A stretch of 64,000 bases of DNA from DASRDS01 sp035652495 (GTDB taxonomy: Bacteria; Gemmatimonadota; Gemmatimonadetes; Gemmatimonadales; Gemmatimonadaceae). Numbering within the stretch: position 1 is the stretch's first letter; every line of letters begins with the position of its first letter. The DNA lies in NCBI GenBank assembly GCA_035652495.1, contig DASRDS010000236.1, positions 12,468 to 76,467 on the forward strand, written 5' to 3'. The notes beneath the pieces were generated by a model that was not told where the DNA came from, ran no database searches, and worked only from the letters and a program-made list of their open reading frames with translations. Positions 8,630 to 15,837 of this stretch are shown in pieces. The translations under genes were made by a program, and so were the position numbers.

Positions 8630-9424
8630 TTGACGCCTCGGGGTGGGATAAATGGCACGAACGATGCCGCAGCGGGCACCGTGTGGTCGTTGGCGATCGC
8701 CACCGCGATCTATGGGATCGGCGTCAGGCGGCTATGGCGCGCGGCGGGGCGCGGGCGTGGCATCTCGCGTCCGCGAGTTCTGCTATATGCGGCCGGTACC
8801 GCCGCTGTCGCCGTGGCGATCCTGCCACCCCTCGACACCCTCGCGGACGAGACGTTCGCGGGGCACATGACGCAGCATCTGCTGCTCATCTGCGTGGCGG
8901 CGCCGCTGCTCGTGCTCGGCAAACCGATCGTCGCGCTCGTCTGGGCTCTGCCTGGTTCGTGGCGTCGGACCGGCGGCCGAGGTCTCACCGCGGTGGTCGG
9001 CGTGCTCGGCCGGCCGTCGGTCGCGTGGTCACTCAGCGTGGTGACGTTGGCATTCTGGCACATCCCACGTGCGTACGCGTGGGCCGGCGCCAGCGAGGGC
9101 GTCCACATTGTCGAGCACACGCTCTTTCTTGTAACGTCGTGCCTTTTCTGGTGGTCCGTTCTGCCTGGAGCGAACGGGCGCCGCATCGGCTACGGGACCG
9201 GCGTGCTCTCCATTTCAGCGATGGCCATGATCATGGGCATCTACGGCGCCGTGCTCGCCTTTGCGCGAATCCCGCTGTACGGCGCGTATCGCCTGGCCGA
9301 TCAGCAGCTCGCGGGCGTCATCATGTGGATTCCCACCGGCGTCATTTACCTCGGTGCCGCGCTCTGGTGCGTCTTCGAGTGGATGAGCGTCGACGAGGCT
9401 AGGGCTTCCAGCTGGGTGAGCTGA
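8630..9424 (+). CDS. CtaG-like cytochrome oxidase assembly membrane protein
   Basis: About 264 residues with seven or more hydrophobic segments, matching the caa3_CtaG type found with cytochrome c oxidases. Conserved His-bearing segments are visible: FAGHMTQHLLL, LAFWHIPRAYAW and VHIVEHTLFLVTSCLFWW. The role in known members is assembly, probably copper supply, of caa3-type oxidase. No oxidase genes are in the window. The start is uncertain: TTG at 8630 or GTG at 8681; no in-frame ATG exists near the expected N-terminus and no convincing ribosome binding site precedes either. It runs divergently from the DUF4142 gene with only 13 bp between starts. Confidence 0.78.
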   Translation: MTPRGGINGTNDAAAGTVWSLAIATAIYGIGVRRLWRAAGRGRGISRPRVLLYAAGTAAVAVAILPPLDTLADETFAGHMTQHLLLICVAAPLLVLGKPIVALVWALPGSWRRTGGRGLTAVVGVLGRPSVAWSLSVVTLAFWHIPRAYAWAGASEGVHIVEHTLFLVTSCLFWWSVLPGANGRRIGYGTGVLSISAMAMIMGIYGAVLAFARIPLYGAYRLADQQLAGVIMWIPTGVIYLGAALWCVFEWMSVDEARASSWVS

Positions 9425-9433
9425 GGCTGATGT

Positions 9434-9529
9434 CTACGCGCGCGCGACGCTGGCCCACCAGAACACATAAATCACGGCCAGTGCGTAGACCACGGTGCTG
9501 GCGGGGAGGTTGTCCCCGAAATCCGACAT
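9434..9529 (-). CDS. possible 31-residue membrane peptide
   Basis: A minus-strand ATG at 9529 encodes a short protein with a polar N-terminus (MSDFGDNLPAST) and one hydrophobic helix (VVYALAVIYVFWWASVA) ending in RA. This is the composition of small accessory subunits of respiratory complexes. It lies tail-to-tail with the CtaG-like gene, 9 bp away. A GTG 30 bases upstream would extend it (VRIFNRLLTS). No ribosome binding site is visible and the length alone gives little statistical support. Confidence 0.3.
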   Translation of the reverse strand: MSDFGDNLPASTVVYALAVIYVFWWASVARA

Positions 9530-9682
9530 GGAAGTCAGCAGCCGATTGAAAATTCGCACATAGGCTGACGACGTGGTCGACTTTTGCGCAACGTCACTCG
9601 GCAGCCGCCGCGGCGAGTAGGATGCCGGTCGCGAGTCTGGAACAGTGTAGACGGGCAATATGGACGTGCGGATTATGCGTTC

Positions 9683-10276
9683 ATGCCGAAACCCTCGCTG
9701 CGAGACGGGATTCTCGATGCCGGTCTCAAGGTCATGTTCGACAAGGGCTATGTTTCCGCGGGCGTGCGGGAGATTGTCGCCGAAGCGGGCGCTCCCCAGG
9801 GCTCGTTCACGAATCATTTCCGGTCGAAGGAGATCTTCGCGCGCGAAGTCCTCGACCGGTACTTCACGCACATTCGCGTCCTGGTCGCGCAGGCGCTCGA
9901 CGATCATACGCGGTCGCCGCGCCAGCGCCTCGAGCGCTATATCGATCTCGCCATGCAGCACCTCGCTGTCGACGGTCACGCGCGCGGCTGTCTCATCGGC
10001 GACTTCAGTCTCGAAACGACGTCGCTGAGCGCGCTCCTCCGCGAACGGCTCGTGCAGATCTTCGCCGAGTGGCGCGCCCCGTTCGCGGCGTGCATCGCCG
10101 AAGGGCAGGCGCTGGGCGAAATCTCGAGGGCGTTCGCGGCTGTCGATCTCGCGGATTTTTTGCTCGCCTCGTGGGAAGGGGCGATCCTCCGCATGAAGGT
10201 CGAGCGCAGCGCCGCGCCCCTCGAACGCTTTAAGCGTATTGCCCTGGCGATGGTGTGTGTGGCAACAGGTGTTTAA
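9683..10276 (+). CDS. TetR-family transcriptional regulator
   Basis: A 197-residue repressor-type protein. The N-terminal helix-turn-helix is clear (ILDAGLKVMFDKGYVSAGVR, then APQGSFTNHFRSKEIFAREV), followed by a helical ligand-binding C-terminal domain containing GCLIGDFSLETTSLS, a segment seen in the AcuR/YxaF-like branch. The start at 9683 (MPKPSLRDG) is chosen because the domain begins directly after it; the longer in-frame start at 9584 adds an Arg-rich non-domain stretch. The target may be its own promoter or the small gene downstream; no operator was identified. Confidence 0.85.
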   Translation: MPKPSLRDGILDAGLKVMFDKGYVSAGVREIVAEAGAPQGSFTNHFRSKEIFAREVLDRYFTHIRVLVAQALDDHTRSPRQRLERYIDLAMQHLAVDGHARGCLIGDFSLETTSLSALLRERLVQIFAEWRAPFAACIAEGQALGEISRAFAAVDLADFLLASWEGAILRMKVERSAAPLERFKRIALAMVCVATGV

Positions 10277-10290
10277 CGGACCACGGGATT

Positions 10291-10542
10291 ATGTTGCAGC
10301 CCATGGACGAAGACCTGAAGGCGGAACTCGAGCGGCTACGGAAAGAAAATGAGTCGCTCAAGCGGGGCGCGGCCAAAGGCGTCTCGCTCAAAGTCAGCGA
10401 AAAGGGCGGCGTGTCAGTCTATGGGTTGGGCCGGTTTCCCATCACGCTCTACAAAGAGCAGTGGGCCAAGCTCCTCGACATGGCGGACGACATTCGGGCC
10501 TTCATCGTGACGCACGAGAAGGAGCTCAAAAGCAAGACCTAG
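10291..10542 (+). CDS. conserved small protein with N-terminal coiled coil
   Basis: About 83 residues: an acidic coiled coil (LKAELERLRKENESLKRG), then a compact domain reading VSLKVSEKGGVSVYGLGRFP and YKEQWAKLLDMADDIRAFI. I recall similar small proteins of unknown function in several phyla, but can assign no role. ATG at 10291 or ATG at 10303 are both possible; GGGA just upstream slightly favours 10291. The 3' end overlaps the stop of the opposite-strand gene by 4 bp. It follows the TetR gene by 14 bp and may share its transcript. Confidence 0.65.
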   Translation: MLQPMDEDLKAELERLRKENESLKRGAAKGVSLKVSEKGGVSVYGLGRFPITLYKEQWAKLLDMADDIRAFIVTHEKELKSKT

Positions 10543-11237
10543 CGGGTGGTGACCGCGAGGATCCCCGCGAAATGGCCGGAGGAGTCGGGGTGGTCCGGCG
10601 CGACATAGAACTGCGAGATCGCGCCGTCGAGATACAGGGCATCGGGGCACTGTAGGTCATCGCGAAACATCGTGGCGAACGTGTAGAGGTTGACCGGGTT
10701 GCGTGCCATCGCGAAGACGACGGTTCCATCCGCGCGTATGCCGACGCCGTTCCGAACGTATTTGGACGGACCTTTTGGATTGAGTCCCGGGTGGATATGG
10801 CCGCCGGAGACGAGGAGCGGGCCGGACTGCACGGCCAGCTCCGGCTTCACGCCGAGTGCCGGATACGTACTGGACTCGACAATCGCCGCGCGAGCGTTCG
10901 CGACATAGAAGACGCCATTCGGCTTGTAGTAGAAATTGGGCGGCGGGTCGGCCGTCGAGTCGCGCAGATTGAGCGGTACGAGTGTCTGGCCCTGTTGTAC
11001 AAAAAGGCCTAGCGGAATCTGGCCGGGCGCGAAAATTCCACCGTTCGTCGCGAATAGCAGATGGCGTCCGTGGGAGCGAACTATCGAATCCAGTCGGGCC
11101 AGTGAGCCGATCGGATTGCCACGGGGATCACGCCAATAGAGTTCCAGGCTATCTCGTGCTATCGTCCACTCGCATACCGCCACGGGCACACTCGCGACTT
11201 CCCGCGTTGTGCATGGTGGCACGACCAGAGAAGACAT
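10539..11237 (-). CDS. phosphodiester glycosidase family protein
   Basis: About 232 residues with the features of the NAGPA/YigE-like phosphodiester glycosidase domain: FATNGGIF, LAVQSGPLLVSGG, RNGVGIRADG and DALYLDGAISQFY. Characterised members remove sugars from phosphodiester bonds or act on exopolysaccharide. No clear signal peptide is seen with the ATG at 11237; GTG codons at 11222, 11189 and 11183 are alternatives. The ATG at 11237 shares the bases CATG with the start codon of the opposite-strand gene at 11236, so one of the two starts may be misplaced. Confidence 0.72.
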   Translation of the reverse strand: MSSLVVPPCTTREVASVPVAVCEWTIARDSLELYWRDPRGNPIGSLARLDSIVRSHGRHLLFATNGGIFAPGQIPLGLFVQQGQTLVPLNLRDSTADPPPNFYYKPNGVFYVANARAAIVESSTYPALGVKPELAVQSGPLLVSGGHIHPGLNPKGPSKYVRNGVGIRADGTVVFAMARNPVNLYTFATMFRDDLQCPDALYLDGAISQFYVAPDHPDSSGHFAGILAVTTR

Positions 11238-11598
11238 GAGAGCATATTTGATCCCGGCGGCGCTGCTGATCATCTCCAATACGTTCATGACGTTTGCCTG
11301 GTACGGGCATCTCAAGTTCGAGAAGACGGCGCTCTGGATGGTCATCCTGGTGAGCTGGGGGATCGCGTTCTTCGAGTATTGCTTCCAGGTCCCCGCGAAT
11401 CGCATTGGCAATATCGCGGGGACCTCGCCGGGCCAGCTCAAGGTCATGCAGGAGGCCATCACGCTGGGCGTGTTCGTGGTCTTCGCGCGCCTCTACTTTG
11501 GTGAGCGGCTGACGTGGAATTATTACGCGGCGTTCGCGTTGATCTTTGGCGCGGTGTGCCTGGTGTTCATTCCGGGGTCCAGTGTGGGTGGCCGGTGA
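11236..11598 (+). CDS. DUF486 small membrane protein
   Basis: A 120-residue protein with four hydrophobic helices, matching the DUF486 family (NTFMTFAWYGHLKF, WGIAFFEYCFQVPANRIG, LKVMQEAITLGVFVVFARLYFGE). The family resembles small drug/metabolite transporter-like proteins; function is unknown. The ATG at 11236 is set by family length and by GAGAAG a few bases upstream. Its 3' end overlaps the nickel/cobalt permease gene by 32 bp, tail to tail. Confidence 0.85.
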   Translation: MRAYLIPAALLIISNTFMTFAWYGHLKFEKTALWMVILVSWGIAFFEYCFQVPANRIGNIAGTSPGQLKVMQEAITLGVFVVFARLYFGERLTWNYYAAFALIFGAVCLVFIPGSSVGGR

Positions 11599-12358
11599 AC
11601 AGGCCATCGACGATGCCGATCCGGTAGGCGATGAACAGCCCGAACGCGAGGCTGATCGCGCCGGACGCGATCCGGAGGCCGCGGGGGCTCAAGAAACCGA
11701 AGGGCAGGGTGATCAGCATCGTCATGATCATCATGCCGACGATCGTGCCTACGCCGAATATCGCCAGGTATACGATCGCCCAGCGTGGATCATGAATCGT
11801 CGTCAGCACGAGCAGCGCGACGGCTGCTGATCCGGCGAGGCCGTGGACGATGCCGACCAGCAGTGGTCGGGCGAATCGGTACAGGCCGAGCGCGCCGAAA
11901 TGGCGGTCGAGCCATCCGAGCGGCGTCGCGTCGGGGGCGTGGGAGTGCGCTTCGGGGTCATGGCCATGAACGTGGGTGTGGACGTAGTCGCCATGTTCGT
12001 GCGCGTGCGCGTGCACATGCTTCGATCGTGACGGCGGTATGATCACCCGCAAATTCATGAATCCCAGTAGCACGAGCATCACGCCTACTGACCACTCCAT
12101 CGAGAGGCCGAGTCGTGGCGGAATGACCCAGCCGAATACAATGATCCCGGTGCCGACCGCCAGGATCGTCATGGTATGGCCGATGCCCCACACGGCGCCT
12201 ATGGCCGCGGCGCCGCTCGTCGATCGCTGGCGCGCGACGATCGTCGACACCGCGATGACATGATCCGGGTCCGTCGCGTGTCGCATTCCTAGGAAGAATC
12301 CTAGGGAGAGAACCGCGAGGAATCCGGTCACGCGGCTACGGGCGAAAAGCGTTCGCAT
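11567..12358 (-). CDS. nickel/cobalt transporter-like permease with His-rich loop
   Basis: A 263-residue membrane protein with about six to eight helices. The second helix carries HATDPDH, the HX4DH signature of NiCoT-type nickel/cobalt permeases. A cytoplasmic or periplasmic loop around residues 108-150 is strongly His-rich (HVHAHAHEHGDYVHTHVHGH), a likely metal-buffering stretch. Comparable proteins import or export Ni or Co and often accompany nickel enzymes; direction cannot be read here. The start at 12358 (MRTLFARS) precedes the first helix. The nearby hydrogenase-cluster-like gene at 13134 makes nickel supply attractive as a role, but that is inference. Confidence 0.8.
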   Translation of the reverse strand: MRTLFARSRVTGFLAVLSLGFFLGMRHATDPDHVIAVSTIVARQRSTSGAAAIGAVWGIGHTMTILAVGTGIIVFGWVIPPRLGLSMEWSVGVMLVLLGFMNLRVIIPPSRSKHVHAHAHEHGDYVHTHVHGHDPEAHSHAPDATPLGWLDRHFGALGLYRFARPLLVGIVHGLAGSAAVALLVLTTIHDPRWAIVYLAIFGVGTIVGMMIMTMLITLPFGFLSPRGLRIASGAISLAFGLFIAYRIGIVDGLFTGHPHWTPE

Positions 12359-12533
12359 GCCCGGTCGCACCGACCGCACATTGCGCTCGAGCGTGTGGTG
12401 ACCGACAAGATGACGAGGCGCAGGTGTTCTCCGGGGTCGTATGAGGCGGACAGACGAGATTGCCAGACGTTCTCTAGAACAAGAAGTCGAGCTGGTCGCG
12501 CGCCCATCCGTCAAGGGCGAATTGTGCCGGTCG

Positions 12534-13103
12534 TTACCTGGAATCGCCGGACACATTGGCGACGATGTCAAAGGAACATTTTAGTTCGTCTTTGATTTTT
12601 ATCGTGCCGGCGGCGGCGGTGACGAGTCTTATGCCATAGTCCGTTTGACGAATGCGGAATTCGCCGAATGCGCGGAGAGAGCTCGCAGTGACGATTGCGC
12701 GGGCAGTGATGGGTTGTCGGTGCGTACAGCCGTGCAGCTTCAGGCTACCGCCGAGCGCAATCTCGAGTTGACCGTCCCCCTTCCGCACGGCGGACGTGAC
12801 GGAGGCGGAAGAGTCGTATGTGATCGTTGGATACGTGGAGGTATCCAACACCTGCTCCCGCATGATCCGCTCGACCTCCTCGCGATCCCTGCTGCTGACA
12901 TCGCCGACGAGCTCCAACGACGACGCCGCGATTGTCAGGGCAAGCGAGGCCTCGGCACCGGTCTCGGGATCGACGGTGACCTCCCCCTCGTATTGCCGCA
13001 CGGCAAACGTGGGATTATGAGCCAGAGCCGACAGCATGCCCGCCGCGAAGGCCCGAATCGTGAACTGACTCGCGCGGACGTCGATCCGGTATCGGATGCT
13101 CAT
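12534..13103 (-). CDS. YceI family lipid-binding-type protein
   Basis: A 189-residue YceI-like domain: YRIDVRASQFTIRAFAAGM at the start, the repeated beta pattern with EGEVTVDPETG, and KLHGCTHRQPITARAI near residue 125, ending with IKIKDELKCSFDIVANV. YceI proteins bind isoprenoid chains or amphiphiles and are normally exported, yet no signal peptide is present with this start, so this copy may be cytoplasmic. The ATG at 13103 is preceded by GCGGGGG. It follows the 13134 gene by 30 bp. The 175 bp after it, up to the permease start at 12358, hold nothing I can identify. Confidence 0.82.
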   Translation of the reverse strand: MSIRYRIDVRASQFTIRAFAAGMLSALAHNPTFAVRQYEGEVTVDPETGAEASLALTIAASSLELVGDVSSRDREEVERIMREQVLDTSTYPTITYDSSASVTSAVRKGDGQLEIALGGSLKLHGCTHRQPITARAIVTASSLRAFGEFRIRQTDYGIRLVTAAAGTIKIKDELKCSFDIVANVSGDSR

Positions 13104-13133
13104 ATGGACCCCCGCTTAAGATATCGGGCCACA

Positions 13134-13709
13134 TCAGGTCCTTTCGTCGGCGACCTCCGGATAGTCGTAGACGATGAACGACGAGGACAGCATGATCTGA
13201 TGCTGGCCGCGTTCGCCCGCCAGCACCGGCCAGGTGCGAATGTTCTTGCATGACTCCGTCAATTTCTGATAGATCGCCGGCGGGTCGATCATCGACAAGA
13301 ACGTGCCACCGGATACCCGCAGGATCGTGTGCGTCGCCAGCATGTCGCGCGTCGGGTCATTCGAGGTGTTCACGATCCGCACCCGGAGTCGAATCATCCC
13401 ATCCGCGTAGCGAACCGTCGATATCCCTACCTCCCCCGACAGGGGCGGCCACGAGAACGTCGTCGCGCCGATGATTTCGCGCTCGACCACCTGCCGGTCG
13501 TCCATGCGCTGCAGAAAGCGGACACGGACCTCGTAGATCGTGCTCGCGTCACCCTCGACGATACACTCCGTCTGCATCTCCTCACCCGGAGCGATGACGC
13601 CAAAGGTGAACGGCTGTCGGTGCTCGAGGGTCGACGGGCGAAAGGGGTAGAGGAGGTAGCCTTCGTAGAGCAGAACGTTTGCGACTTTATCGACATCCGA
13701 AATGGTCAT
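13134..13709 (-). CDS. shortened hydrogenase-cluster-type accessory protein
   Basis: A 191-residue product whose N-terminus (VANVLLYEGYLLYPFRPS, then QPFTFGVIAPGEEMQ) and C-terminal part (MLSSSFIVYDYPEVA) resemble an uncharacterised protein that I recall from actinobacterial-type high-affinity [NiFe]-hydrogenase gene clusters. From memory, full-length members continue well beyond the YDYP segment; here a TGA follows nine codons later. No hydrogenase subunit is in the window. A nickel/cobalt permease lies three genes downstream. It could be a remnant or a reduced stand-alone version. The family link is recollection rather than a search result. Confidence 0.6.
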   Translation of the reverse strand: MTISDVDKVANVLLYEGYLLYPFRPSTLEHRQPFTFGVIAPGEEMQTECIVEGDASTIYEVRVRFLQRMDDRQVVEREIIGATTFSWPPLSGEVGISTVRYADGMIRLRVRIVNTSNDPTRDMLATHTILRVSGGTFLSMIDPPAIYQKLTESCKNIRTWPVLAGERGQHQIMLSSSFIVYDYPEVADERT

Positions 13710-13726
13710 CGCTCAGGCACGGTTTC

Positions 13727-13993
13727 TCAATGCGTGAAGAATTCGGCATCGACGCCCATGCTCTCGCGCCGCCGGAACATCTCGTCCACTGCGTTCTGAT
13801 CAATCCAACGAGGCGATAGCATTGGTCGATCGGCGCTATGAAGTACTCGCCTGCGCCGGGGACGGTTGAGTGCGACGGTCGCCATTAGGATCGAGTGTCC
13901 CTTGCTCCGCTTGATACCAGTATTTCCCGAAACCGGAGCCGAATTCAACCGCGAGAACAGGGTTGTGCAAATGCACTTGGGGCAAACCGGCAT
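13727..13993 (-). CDS. hypothetical protein with CPKC motif
   Basis: An open frame of 88 codons from ATG at 13993, ending 17 bp before the 13709 start and beginning 57 bp after the response-regulator stop. The N-terminus has a Cys pair (VCPKCICTT), which could bind zinc or iron; the rest is basic (RPRRRRVLHSADRP) and ends AEFFTH. A TTG at 14017 is an alternative start, and an ATG at 13885 would drop the Cys motif. No family is recognised. Position within a same-strand series supports it modestly. Confidence 0.4.
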   Translation of the reverse strand: MPVCPKCICTTLFSRLNSAPVSGNTGIKRSKGHSILMATVALNRPRRRRVLHSADRPMLSPRWIDQNAVDEMFRRRESMGVDAEFFTH

Positions 13994-14050
13994 GGCATCG
14001 CGAGCACAACGCAACAATCAGGGCAATCCCGCCTCGTGCCGGGGATTCCC

Positions 14051-14707
14051 TTAGGTACTTTCGCTACTCAGCCGCCACTCGATCGCGCGTTGCATCAGCG
14101 CTCTGGCGCTCGGCAGGGAGAGCTTGTCCTTGATGTGTGCTTGATACGACTCGACCGTCTTGATGCTCAATCGCAACTCCTCGGCGATCTCGCGGGTTCC
14201 GTGGCCATCGCCGATCAACCGAAAGACCTCGAGCTCGCGGTCGCTCAAGGTCGAGATCAGACTCTGGGGCGAGCTGCCCTGCTTCGTGAGCTGTTGGAGC
14301 ATCGTGTTGGCGATGCGATCGCTGACGTACAGCTCGCCGCCGAGAACGCGGCGGATCGCGATCAGCACGCGTTCTGTCGCTTCTTGCTTCATGATATAAC
14401 CATTCGCTCCAGCGCGCAGCGCGCGTTCGGCATACATCGATTCATCGTGCACCGATAAGATCAGAATCGGCAGGCTCCTCTGCGTCGCGCGAATGCTCTT
14501 CAGGAGATCGAGCCCGTCCGGTCCGTTCAATGACAGATCGAGTACGAGCACGTCCGGGTTCAACGCCGCCAGCGCCGCCGGCACGGACCACGCCGCCTCT
14601 GCCTCTCCACACACGATCAAATCGGCCTCTTGATTGATAAGGAGTGACAGGCCCTGTCGAACGACGGGGTGGTCATCGACCAGGAAAACCCGATAGCGCT
14701 GGGTCAT
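14051..14707 (-). CDS. NarL/LuxR-type response regulator
   Basis: A 218-residue two-domain regulator. The receiver domain has the acidic pair VDDHPVVRQG, phospho-acceptor Asp in VLVLDLSLNG, Ser in LILSVHDE and Lys in IMKQEA. The C-terminal LuxR-type helix-turn-helix reads LSDRELEVFRLIGDGHGTREIAEEL and KTVESYQAHIKDKL. The ATG at 14707 overlaps the kinase remnant stop as ATGA, the usual coupling of a kinase-regulator pair. The regulator is intact while its adjacent kinase is broken, so it may now take signals from another kinase or act unphosphorylated. Confidence 0.9.
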   Translation of the reverse strand: MTQRYRVFLVDDHPVVRQGLSLLINQEADLIVCGEAEAAWSVPAALAALNPDVLVLDLSLNGPDGLDLLKSIRATQRSLPILILSVHDESMYAERALRAGANGYIMKQEATERVLIAIRRVLGGELYVSDRIANTMLQQLTKQGSSPQSLISTLSDRELEVFRLIGDGHGTREIAEELRLSIKTVESYQAHIKDKLSLPSARALMQRAIEWRLSSEST

Positions 14708-15061
14708 GTGCGCAACGGAAATCGGCACGAGACGAGGGTGCCACTATCGCTGGCGCGGCGCGCTTCGAGTGACTCGCCGACTAGGTTCGGGCGATATCCC
14801 ATAATATGCAGCCCCAATCCGGGCCGACTCGGCGTCGTGTCGGCCGAGCCGGCCCCATCATCCTCGATGGTGATATTGCCAACATCGCTCGCGCGATGCA
14901 ATGAGACGCATACGCGCGGCGGCGTGGCGTGGTCGAATGGCGTTGGACACGGCTTCCTGCACGATATGATACAGCTGCGTTGCTACGCGCGTGCTCGCGG
15001 ACTTGGCTTTGATCGGCATCGTCGGGTACGTCATGGCTAGTGCGGTTCCCGACGTCGCACG
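14704..15061 (-). pseudogene. histidine kinase remnant, truncated and frameshifted
   Basis: Two minus-strand frames together encode the ATPase end of a NarX/DesK-type kinase. The first, from about 15061, reads VATQLYHIVQEAVSNAIR and stops matching at 14933; the second resumes at 14931 with HATPPRVCVSLHRASD, the G1 box EDDGAG, then GLGLHIMGYR and the C-terminus. The shift is explained by one extra C in the pair at 14931-14932, inside the N-box (SNAIR/HA). An in-frame TAG at 15062-15064 and repeat DNA beyond it show that the sensor, dimerisation and phospho-His regions are missing. This cannot encode a working kinase. Confidence 0.8.
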
Positions 15062-15103
15062 CTATCTACGCATGCGGCGCATGTAGAGCTAGGCGCTGCT
15101 CAC

Positions 15104-15151
15104 GGCTCGCTTCGCTTCGCCAATTATTCTCATGGCTCGCTTCGCTTCGCC
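15104..15151. repeat. 18-bp direct repeat pair, with a partial inverted copy
   Basis: GGCTCGCTTCGCTTCGCC occurs at 15104-15121 and again at 15134-15151, a 30-bp period. A 14-base inverted partial copy (CGAAGCGAAGCGAG) lies at about 15288-15301, beyond the GATATC-rich block. The repeats bound the short-repeat block on both sides in opposite orientation, so the whole could fold as a long stem. Confidence 0.75.
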
Positions 15152-15160
15152 TATCATGCC

Positions 15161-15287
15161 GATATCATGCCAATATCACAGTGCGGCATATCATCATGGC
15201 GATATCATCATGCTGATATGAAAGTGCCAGATATCAACATGCCGATATCATCATGCTGGATACCAAAGTGCCAGATATCAGCATGAC
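15161..15287. repeat. three degenerate ~40-43 bp tandem units rich in GATATC palindromes
   Basis: Units start at 15161, 15201 and 15244, each opening GATATCAT. The second and third are close (GATATCATCATGCTG then AAAGTGCCAGATATCA), the first is more diverged. Five GATATC palindromes lie at 15161, 15201, 15230, 15244 and 15274 and the tetramer CATG recurs between them. The block is AT-richer than its surroundings. It encodes no evident protein. Confidence 0.75.
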
Positions 15288-15320
15288 CGAAGCGAAGCGA
15301 GGTGACAAGAGCGCGAACGC

Positions 15321-15391
15321 AGTTAGTGCGAAACCCAGTTAGTGCGAACCCAGTTAGTGCGAACCCAGTTAGTGCGAACCCCAGTTAGTGC
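15321..15391. repeat. AGTTAGTGCGAACCC tandem array, five copies, running into a gene's stop codon
   Basis: Copies begin at 15321, 15337, 15352, 15367 and 15383, with 15- or 16-base spacing (one extra A or C accounts for the difference). The last partial copy is the complement of the final codons and TAA of the coiled-coil gene at 15385-15630, so on the minus strand the motif GCACTAACTGGGTTC repeats a piece of the gene's own 3' end. Each unit carries a TAA in the gene's orientation. Confidence 0.85.
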
Positions 15392-15630
15392 TTCACACTG
15401 TCGATCGCACTCTTAACGCGAGCTTCCAAGTCAGCAAGCTCCGTGTGAAACTTGTTGAGCCCATCGTGCGCCGCCGCCCCAGCCTGCTGCATCGCCGCAT
15501 TCGCCTTCACGCGCAGATCCGCAAGCTTCGCGCTAGTCGCAGCCTGAGCCTTCGCGCCAGCGGCAGCCAACTCGCTTTTGACCTTGCTCATTTCAGCATT
15601 GAGCGCATCGAGATGCTGATCCATGTCCAT
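15385..15630 (-). CDS. small coiled-coil protein
   Basis: An 81-residue, strongly helical, Ala/Lys/Glu-rich protein (LNAEMSKVKSELAAAGAKAQ, then LADLRVKANAAMQQAGAAAH and ELADLEARVKSAIDSVKH) with heptad-like spacing. It has no signal peptide or membrane segment. The ATG at 15630 is preceded by GGGAG at 5 bases; a longer frame upstream to 15762 lacks helical character. Its stop codon is the first unit of the AGTTAGTGC array. The 207 bp between it and the TPR gene hold no identified feature. Function is unknown. Confidence 0.65.
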   Translation of the reverse strand: MDMDQHLDALNAEMSKVKSELAAAGAKAQAATSAKLADLRVKANAAMQQAGAAAHDGLNKFHTELADLEARVKSAIDSVKH

Positions 15631-15837
15631 GCACGCTCCCAGTCGGGGTTGACTCAATTGTAGCCGTGTCCGTTCCAGCGGCCAATCCCGTTCTGTCTGA
15701 CAGAACCATGCTCTTTGGCGGCAGTTCAAGCGGAACGACACGTTACAATTGGGAGCCCGCACGCTTAGGTGTGGCGTGCCAATCCGAGCGGCGTATTCGC
15801 GGACTGGAATCCGAACGTGGACTGTAACGCCCGTCCA

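Larger units (their letters stand above)
15061..15384. other. non-coding repeat interval between kinase remnant and small coiled-coil gene
   Basis: These 324 bases hold no credible gene. They contain, in order, the GGCTCGCTTCGCTTCGCC pair, the GATATC-rich block, the inverted partial copy of the first repeat and most of the AGTTAGTGC array. No terminal inverted repeats or transposase remnant are visible. It is the only gene-free stretch above 300 bases in the window. Confidence 0.7.

Noticed and set aside
8653..8668. Sigma-54-like -24/-12 motif (TGGCAC-N5-ATGC)
   Set aside because: Spacing is right, but it lies inside or at the edge of the CtaG-like coding region and GC-rich DNA yields such matches by chance; no supporting evidence.
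15161..15391. Possible CRISPR array
   Set aside because: Units are degenerate or contiguous without unique spacers, and no cas gene is near.
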